Source of the DNA: Forficula auricularia
Taxonomy: Eukaryota; Arthropoda; Insecta; Dermaptera; Forficulidae
Direction of reading: 5' to 3'
Assembly (NCBI GenBank): GCA_024734495.1
Contig: JALMQS010000066.1
Location: forward strand, 5,357,582-5,421,581
Length of the DNA stretch: 64,000 bases
Below are positions 56,500-64,000 of the stretch, piece by piece; position 1 is the stretch's first letter, and each line of letters starts with the position of its first letter. The position numbers and the translations under genes were made by a program. The notes under the pieces are model-generated. The model did not search any database, was not told where the DNA came from, and worked only from the letters and a program-made list of their open reading frames with translations.

Positions 56500-57430
56500 T
56501 CTTCCCGTCCTCACTCACTCACTCATCATCAAACAGCCAAGAACCACTGGACATAAAAACATGAAATTTTGGAGAGGATATTATATGCTGACATAGGGAG
56601 CTCATAAGAAAGGATTTTCAGAAATTTAGGCCCTAAGCCCTTCTGGGGTCAAAGAACCAAAATGTGTTTCCACTGATTATGCGATATCTCACAAGGACGA
56701 CGAAAATCTGCCGCTTTTACTTACATAAAAATACTAAATTAAAATATCTAAAAAAATTTCGGATTTTTTGAAATTCAACCAAAAAGGGTCAAAGAGACAA
56801 TATCTTTACAATGTGTTTACTAATTATGCATTTTAAATTAAGAACGATAAAGATATCTGTAGTTTTTACTTGTAAAATTCTAAAATACAAATATCTAAAA
56901 AGTAATTTCAGGATTTTTTTTGAAATTCGACTCATATCAAAATGTAGTGGGGGCAAAAATTAAAACTCTCCGATCTTGATCAAATTTTTGTAGAGAGTTA
57001 TTCTTTATTGCTTTAAAAAACTATTCCTGCTAAAAATCAACTATCTAAATTGTTGTATACTGGAGACGAAAGGGGCGAGAACGAAAATATTAGAAATTTT
57101 TAGCTTTTTTTGTATGTCTTCTCTTTAAAACATGGATTATTTGTTTGTAAATATCTAAATATTTGCAAATATCTAAAAAATCATTTCAACCTCAAAAATG
57201 TGAGTGGGCGCAAAAAAATTAATATTCTCTCGTTATAGATCAAATTTTAATGTTAGTTTTTAAGACTATATATAATGTATGCTGTAGAAATCAATGGCCA
57301 AAATGAGTGCGTGGGGGCGAAGAGGGGGCAAAATATTACAAAATGTATATTACAGACTAAAATCACATGCCGAGACGCTTGCCTGCCCGCCACGATCTGC
57401 CACCCGGAGGGTGAACTGTGAGGGCGTGCC
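56500..57430 (+). repeat. Dispersed repeat with internal 'aaatatctaaaaa' periodicity
   Basis: Starts near 'ttcccgtcctcactcactca' with (CACT)n, a head frequent in insect repeats. The body repeats blocks 'aaaatatctaaaaa' (56738, 56888, 57152, 57168) and 'gggggcaaaaattaaaactct' (56947, loosely 57208 and 57312), separated by 150-290 bp, and ends in a GC-rich tail 'gcctgcccgccacgatctgc'. Its 'G-run + caaaaattaaaa' blocks resemble those of the 25-kb and 38-kb repeats. Confidence 0.5.
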
Positions 57431-59304
57431 GAAACTACCTGGGCTTATCGTATGTTTATAAAGAGTGAAAGGGGAAAATTTCAACTTCCATCCACAACAA
57501 TACCTTTATTTTGCTTTTTATTGCTCTTTATTGAATTAAGTAGGTATATTGGCATTTTATAATGGATCCAAATACCTTTCTTTGCAATATTGGGAAGAAA
57601 GTGAGTCTACAGAATATTCGAACAATTAAAATTAAATTGCAAAAATAGTACAAGAATGAAATAATAAAGAATCATTAAAAATAAGTTTTTAATTTTTAAA
57701 CAAAATATAAAAGAAATCCAAGAGAAGAAATGTGTTCTTGTCACTTGATGAGTTAATGGTGGGCTTTGTAGAGAAGGAAATCGTCTCGACAGTTATTAGG
57801 CCGATTGTGAATGATCAACATTATATTTTTATAGCACTAGAGCAGCTGGCTTCTCACTAAGATATGTTATTATTTTTGTCCATCTTGCCGGGAATATATC
57901 AATCATTCTCCTATCTTTCTACATCCTAAATACGTCATCAGGCAAGTAAGACAAAAACGAGTGGTGGAGAGAAGGCCGTCAGTGTGTCGAGAGCTCAGCC
58001 CTCCGAACACCCGAACTGTCTGTCGTCAATTTTTGTCCGCGTAGTCCAGCCCTACAGATCAGCGAAATCGGTCCAGGACAACGACCGAACTGTCTTATCT
58101 GAGGTTCGATTGGGTAGCATGTAAGGGGTTTAATAAAGATAAAACAATTACAATTTATAGATTATATGTATTTTATTGCTCTGAAGTCAAAAATTTATTT
58201 AAAATATTAATCGATGAACAATTTTTCGGGAGGGTGAAATTTGTATAAAGTCTAAAATATTTTTTATCACGTAATGGAATCTGATGATTTCCTGCGAATC
58301 TCTATTAGTGAATCAGGTTAATTTTTATTTTGCTTTAAAATGACGGTGCAAAGAGAGCACCGGGCAGGCACAGGTGATTTTGCATCTGATCAAGTTTAAT
58401 AATGGCTCAACTTAAAATTATAAAAAAAGTCTCATCGTCAAATAAGAACAAATTTGTTATCACCAATTATTTTGGGAGATATTATGGAACTCGTGTAATA
58501 TGCGGCCTGAATTGCATTTGACCTGCATATAAAACTATTGTATAATGTTTCTCATTCACATTATGTAATATTTTTAAATTACATAAATAAAATTTAATTT
58601 CAGTCATATCAAATAAATAATTAAAATAAATTACAGATTTACAAAATTATGACTTAACATTAGCACAAACCTATATTTTTGAATTAGATGGTATTTTTAT
58701 CTTTTACTAAATGGGGATTGTTGACTATGAAATCTTCATGAATGTTTTTCTAGAACTGTCATGAATGGTCTGAACTGAACGTGCTATGGTTTATTTTCGT
58801 TGATACGCTGTTGATTTAAAGTCGTTTTGTTTACTTAACTTTCCTCAAAATATAGTACCATCATTTACAAACAAAGAACTAATAAAATTACTAAAATGTT
58901 CAAAAAAATTCCATAAATATTTTCTAAAACAGATCGATCTCTTTTTTCTTTGATCACTGGAGGGATTTGATTATTCAATCATTTAAAGATAAATACAAGC
59001 AAGAAAAGATTTGAACAGTTAAAACTTTGAAGGGTGATTTTTTTTTGAATTTTTTACTAGCACATTAAATTTACTGATTGGTAAGCACATCATTTTAGAG
59101 TTAATAGTCAATCAAACAAACAGAATATTTATTTATTTATTCTTATGCCATAAATGTAAGAGTTATTTTTAACTATTTAATCTTGGGTTTTCAAAAAACC
59201 AATTTTAAAACAAAAAAATTAATATTAATGGAGATTGAAAGTTTAAGGATGAAAATTGAGAAGGGTTTAAAACTCCCACCATCAACAATAGCTTGTAACA
59301 ATTA
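57431..59304. other. Unassigned AT-rich DNA
   Basis: A GC-richer patch at 57955-58120 ('gagctcagccctccgaacac', 'gtccaggacaacgaccgaac') followed by AATAAA at 58132-58137 could be an exon or LTR piece, but no frame or partner was found. Nothing else recognised. Confidence 0.45.
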
Positions 59305-60540
59305 CAATGGTCCTGTGGATTGAACCACTTAATTTATTTTTAATTAATCAATTAAATTCTTGTTACTTTATTCATCATTAGTCTAATTGAGGCAATCAAT
59401 TGATCATCAAACAAGGAAACTTATGAGTTCTGGGAAAGCATAGTAAATGACCAACACGATTAACAACATGAAGAGCATTGACATGAGCAAGTTCCGCAGT
59501 CAATCATTTGTCAGGAGAGAGAATAGAGCATCTACTGCTATCAGAGTGCTCAGAATATCTCACAAATACTGTAATATTCAAGTTCAGTTAGTCATTTGTC
59601 AGAGGAAAGTGGCTTATCTACTGTTATCAAGTGCTCAGAATATATCTACACAAATACTGTTATGTTAAAGTTTCATGATCAGTCATTGTCTAGGAGAAAG
59701 TGAGCATCTACTTTCTGTCCAGTGCTCAGAATATATCTACAAATGCTATTTATATTGAGTTCTCAAGTTCGTCGTGTCACAGGAAAGTGAGCATCTGCTA
59801 TCAAAGTGCTCAGAATAGATCTACACAAACACTGTTATATTCAAGTTCCATAAGTCATTGTCAGGAGAGAGAGTGAGCATCTCTGCTATCAAGTGCTCAG
59901 GAATATATCTACAAATACTGTAATATTCAAGTTCCTCAAATCATTGACATGACGCAGGTGAGGCGAATTGACAATACACATTCTATTATTTAATACATGA
60001 GAAGGCAAAAGCTGCAGCTTCTCCTGATATATATATCGCTGTTCTATGTTGCTTTCTTCATCAAATGACAGCCACGTCATCTAAGGCCCAATGTTAATGG
60101 TACACGTTCATCGCTAATACCAGGACTTCCGGCATACAAGGCGCATACCGCTGATATATATATAATTATCTACGTTGAGACCCGAGAAGCACACCTTCGA
60201 AGTCGGCGCTCAAACCATTATATCATATTATTCTCCGCAACCGTTCTACAGCAGCGACAGGTATCAATAATCCACGGACCCAAACGAGTTTGCCGTGTAC
60301 GACACTCTCTACCTCACCTCAACTTCAATTGTACCGCACCTAAGGAATAAAACTATATCATTGTCTATCATAACCGCTGGTCTGTATAACTTTATTTATA
60401 GTATTAGTACCAGGAAGCCCATTCCCTCATCCTTCACGTCACCTCAAATTTCATTCTCCATTTTAGGGACATTACCACTTGGATCAGTCACTGAGGGACC
60501 TACCATCAACAAATAATAAAACGGTCCAATTTAACAATAA
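59305..60540 (+). mobile_element. LTR-like terminal block with tandem array (left)
   Basis: The first about 640 bp ('aatggtcctgtggattgaac', 'taattaatcaattaaattct', 'gatcatcaaacaaggaaact') are repeated from 63437, 4.13 kb downstream and in the same orientation. After the array come TATATATATA (60153), a possible poly(A) signal AATAAAA (60346) and a GC-normal segment. Two direct terminal blocks around an internal region with a gag-like frame suggest long terminal repeats; the right copy runs off the window, so this cannot be confirmed. Confidence 0.5.
59490..59950 (+). repeat. About 88-bp tandem array, 5 units
   Basis: The word GTGCTCAG occurs at 59546, 59631, 59722, 59806 and 59893 (spacing 84-91). 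Each unit has the form 'gttccgcaagtcattgtcag', 'gagcatctactgctatcaag', 'tgctcagaatatatctacac', 'aaatactgttatattcaa'. Units differ by many small indels. ORFs through it are not genes. Confidence 0.9.
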
Positions 60541-60981
60541 CGTAACAATAAGCCCAATTTCCCTAGTACATAAGTTACATTTACCCCCCCTTGCCCCTTA
60601 ATAACCCCCCACCCCCTCGTCATGTGGTGTTCGTAAGCTGGGATTGAATAGGCCGCAAAAAGAAGCAGGTATTCTACTGATCCAGGTGACAATCCCTATT
60701 CATTTTCAAAAAAAATCATTTCATCTCACAATTTTATAATTACACATAATTCTGAAAATATTTGAAAATATCTAGTTTGCCCAGAGATTAGCAGGTTTCC
60801 TTTTGTTTGAAAAAAAAATTTATTATATTGAAAAAAAAATTTACAAAAATTATTCTATATTGCCTGAATTAAAAATAGTAAATGTAAGGGCCATTGACAC
60901 TTCCACCTACTAATTATAAATTTAAAGCCAAATATTTGTTATTTATTTGCCTCTTGTTTCTTCTTTCGAGTCTTATTATCG
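60541..60981. other. Internal leader region
   Basis: Between the LTR-like block and the gag-like frame. C-rich at 60582-60620. No convincing primer-binding site (an exact tRNA 3' complement starting TGG) could be identified. Confidence 0.35.
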
Positions 60982-61462
60982 ATGTCGGACGTACAAAGGA
61001 CAATTTCTATGCTCGCTGGACCGACGGCGGGCACCGGGGATGCATCCTCGGGGCAATTCACTCCGGCCAATCAGAACATAATCAGGAATACGGATGCAGT
61101 TCTCCACAGACCCCAGAGACGCATTGGACAGAGCGCCAGGTAGAGAAAAGCTGCCCCCAACCCCCTCCACACCCCCTAATACTAGACCCACCATCCCCAA
61201 TAATAATGATACGAATGCAATATTGGTTCGGCTGCTGGAAAGTATGAATGGCGAAATAAGAGGTATGAATGGTAAATTGGAAAATATGAGTAGCGATATA
61301 AATAGTAAATTTGAAAATATGAGTAGCGATATGAATGGTAAATTTGAAAGTTTGAGTAGGGATATGAATAGTGGATTTGAAAATATGAATCGTACATTTG
61401 AAAGGGGATTCGATAATTTGGATGGCCGGATTTTGAGGCGTATGAATGGCAAATGCTCGTAA
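60982..61462 (+). pseudogene. Gag-like protein N-terminus with 11-residue coiled-coil repeats, frameshifted
   Basis: ATG at 60982 opens MSDVQRTISMLAGPTAG and runs to a TAG at 61141-61143. A second frame, open from 61094, continues with a Pro/Asn-rich linker and then 11-residue repeats of the form MN(G/S)KFENMSSD (residues about 50-100 of that frame), and stops at 61460. The repeats have the spacing of hendecad coiled coils and resemble the start of Gag proteins of insect LTR elements, a match of style rather than of identified family. The break at about 61100-61140 inactivates it. The minus-strand 158-codon ORF with FISLL-like repeats is its mirror and not a gene. Confidence 0.45.
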
Positions 61463-63436
61463 AATAACCAGCAAGCTCGATGGGACAGATAGTCAATTTA
61501 ATGATCCTCCCAGAAAGAATGAAGATGTAGTAACTGCCCTCCCAACCATTTCGACCCCTCCATTAAAATTTCAATTTGCAACAACGGTATCCACAGCCGA
61601 ATTCACCGAAACCACACAAGAACTCAATTCAGATCCTTTAAGAATAATATTAGTCCCTTCATAGAGCCCACCACCGAATTAAAGTCAGTAACGTATCTAC
61701 CCGTCATAGAGATTAATGAACCAATTATCGATCCAACAAATCATTAAAATTCCCATCTCCACAGCCCCCAATAGTTAAACATACACCCGTCATTAATAAT
61801 CAAGAAATTATTGAAATTCCAGTCCCCACCGCCCGCCAGTTAAAATGACTAAATCCCCCTATCGAAATCACCCCCACAAATAAAATTTTACTTGGTTTAG
61901 ACACATATTTTAAAGGTATTTTTAAGCATTTTTTAAGTTTAAAATTAATAAAATTAAAATCATTAATAATATTTATTAGCCACATACTTCAAAATAAAGT
62001 TCACCCCGGCACCATGGCGTTGGAACAAATCGTTCGTAACGCCTCGCGAAATCATACACGCTAAAATCAATAAAAGAAAATATTTTTTGTTGATCCCTTT
62101 TAATCTAAGAAAATTGTGTACTGATATCCGTCTTAAAAATGTAAGAATAATAATCTAAGCCAAGTTTCCATTTATTTCCCCTTTTATCATATTCATTTCT
62201 TATTGCTGTCATTTTATTTGTATATATATAATTTGTTAATAAAATCTCCGCCTTAATTCCACAATAAAATTTCATAGCCCCCACTTCTTATAAAATATAA
62301 ATTTACTAGGTCCCCATTAAATTCTTAATTATATTATTTCCCATAGTTTAAATAAATCTATTCTTAATTGCATAATATTAAACCACTAATCTATTTTTTT
62401 CAAATTAGCAACAATAATTAGAGGATTATATTTATCCTGTTCTATTTAAATGTATTTCTTTATTTTAAAAAACAAATGTGAACTTCACAATAATTTAATA
62501 ATTACATCTACTCATTTTTAAATCAGCCCTTTTTCTCTTCTCCCCAATATTTATAAATTTGGCCCTTCGTTGCATATTTCGCCATCTGTTTTTATTTTTT
62601 TATTTCGTAACCCGATTAACTAAAATTTAGATCCCCTATTAAATTTACACTTCACCCTCCCACATAATTATTATATTTTAGTCCTTTATTTTAAATACCC
62701 CAGTGATATCATTTGTTATTTGTTTTGTCAAAACAGTCATTATTAAAAGCTATGATTGTTAGTGCTATAGTAATCAAATCAATTACATAGTATAATGCAT
62801 TTATATTTTTGCCATCTTATTGTACATTACAAGCTCATTTTTTGTTACTTCGAACCCTGCTATTGCTTACATTTCATTGTATCTTCTACTCAGGTCACTA
62901 CTTATTAATCCCTAATCCATAGAATCATAACAACCCAAATATCAATATTCGAATAAAAAGAAAGATATTCCTAATTCCTTGTGTCATGTGTCATAAACAC
63001 AAACCCCATAGTAACCCTAAGCACCTCTGCCCTTCCATATTAAATAATTTTCTACCCTTTTTACCTGTTGCTCAAAGAAAATCAAGTGTCTCGGGTAAGT
63101 GGACACAAATGAATCAATATTTCATAACGCCTAAATTACTCTAAATAAACATGTTAGTCGTGTGATTGTTCCCACACCCTGAATCTGGGATGATTAATAT
63201 ACCCTGGTGAATTGAGTGAGGTCTCGGCGATGCGTTTTTCGAGTTACCGTGCGTTCTGGTGAGTCTGGAGTCCGTCTGTCCGCAACCCCGATACATAAAT
63301 AAATAGTCAGTGTCCCCAATAAATACCCCATAAATAAATGCAAAAGAAAAGCGAATAAATATCTATCAATATCCGCATATGTGCTATATAATATAATTAA
63401 AATATCATTTTTCTTTACCACTAGCAATCGGAGGTG
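61463..63436. other. Internal region without pol
   Basis: 61463-61850 is a Pro/Thr-rich continuation broken by stops. After that the DNA is AT-rich (62040-63180) with no protease, reverse transcriptase, RNase H or integrase motif in any frame. If the flanking blocks are LTRs, the element is non-autonomous. A small GC-rich patch 63220-63300 ('gtctcggcgatgcgtttttc') lies just before the right block, and the purines 'cggagg' (63430-63435) could serve as a polypurine tract. Confidence 0.4.
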
Positions 63437-64000
63437 CAATGGTCTGGATTTGAACCATAATTTATTTTTAATTAATCAATTAAATTCTTATTTTTATTCA
63501 TCATTAAGTCTAATTAGAGCAATCAATTGATCATCAAGCAAGGAAACTTATGAGTTCTGAAGCTTTAGTAATGACCAACGATTAACAACATAGAAGAGCA
63601 TTGACGCAGGCAAAGTTCCGCAGTCGTCATTGTCAGGAGAGAGAATGAGCATCTACTGCTATCGAGTGCTCAGAATATCTACAAATACTGCTTAATATTT
63701 CAAGTTCAGTTAGTCATTGTCAGGAGAGAGAGTGAGCATCTACTGCTATCAAGTGCTCAGGGTATATCTACACAAATGCTGTTATATTCAAGTTCCGCGA
63801 TCAGTCATTGTCAGGAGAGAGAGTGAGCATCTACCTTTCTCCAAGTGCTCAGAATATATCTACACAAATACTGTTATATTCAAGTTCCCGCAAGTTCGTC
63901 ATTGTCATGAGAAAGTGAGCATCTACTGCTATCAAGTGCTCAGAATAGATCTACACAAACACTGTTATATTCAAGTTCCGCAAGTCATTGTCAGGAGAGA
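63437..64000 (+). mobile_element. LTR-like terminal block with tandem array (right, cut by window end)
   Basis: Aligns with 59305 onward: 'aatggtctggatttgaacca', 'taattaatcaattaaattct', 'gatcatcaagcaaggaaact', then the about 88-bp units with GTGCTCAG at 63665, 63753, 63844 and 63936. The array continues past 64000, so neither unit number nor block length is known. Confidence 0.55.

Noticed and set aside
60976..61452. 158-codon minus-strand ORF with repeated FISLL
   Set aside because: Exact mirror of the 33-bp coiled-coil repeats in the gag-like frame on the plus strand. The plus strand is the plausible coding one.

Overview
This is a eukaryotic, AT-rich (roughly 30% GC), gene-poor scaffold segment. 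It has two 100-N gaps (18028-18127 and 44766-44865). The repeat content points to an arthropod and most likely an insect. It holds fossil mariner (two kinds) and Tc1 transposons, many hAT-type and TA-flanked non-autonomous DNA elements, a tRNA-derived SINE, foldback elements and a probable LTR-retrotransposon remnant. No bacterial operon, rRNA or intact tRNA gene is visible, and the species cannot be named from the sequence.

Region by region: 1-10.6 kb is a run of hAT, TA-flanked and foldback elements plus a short minisatellite. 10.64-13.39 kb and 18.14-22.21 kb are diverged copies of one block; each carries transposase debris, a CAGWGGCGTAG-type hAT element and a deleted mariner-like element. 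Between them, 13.4-18.03 kb is an unexplained T-rich stretch ending at the first gap. 23.3-31.7 kb holds two TSD-flanked short elements that carry hammerhead-ribozyme-like motifs, plus about 2.7 copies of a 2.8-3.5 kb tandem unit containing a very long inverted repeat. 31.9-37.3 kb has a 199-bp hAT MITE, an internally deleted mariner, a candidate 88-codon three-exon host gene (33465-33869), a tRNA-like sequence inside inverted repeats, and a Tc1 element inserted into a ribozyme-like short element. 38.8-41.3 kb holds a candidate acidic terminal exon, a TTA-flanked foldback, a near-identical 418-bp tandem repeat and a SINE with a perfect 15-bp TSD. 42-58 kb is mostly unassigned AT-rich DNA with scattered hairpins, MITEs, a PHD-finger transposase scrap and a doubled 0.58-kb hairpin unit. 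59.3-64 kb looks like a non-autonomous LTR-type element: two similar terminal blocks, each with an about 88-bp tandem array, flank a broken gag-like reading frame with 11-residue coiled-coil repeats.

The most interesting signal is a family of short elements (about 280-340 bp) with 12-13-bp target-site duplications. Their core reads CTGAAGA - stem - GAAAC - GTC, with flanking arms that pair, which is the layout of a minimal type I hammerhead ribozyme as described from Penelope-like elements. A second family (about 310-415 bp, 10-13-bp TSDs) carries a weaker version in inverted pairs. All open frames of ordinary size fall in repeats or look like chance ORFs. The best candidates for real host coding sequence are the small spliced gene at 33.5 kb and, less surely, the exon at 38.8 kb.
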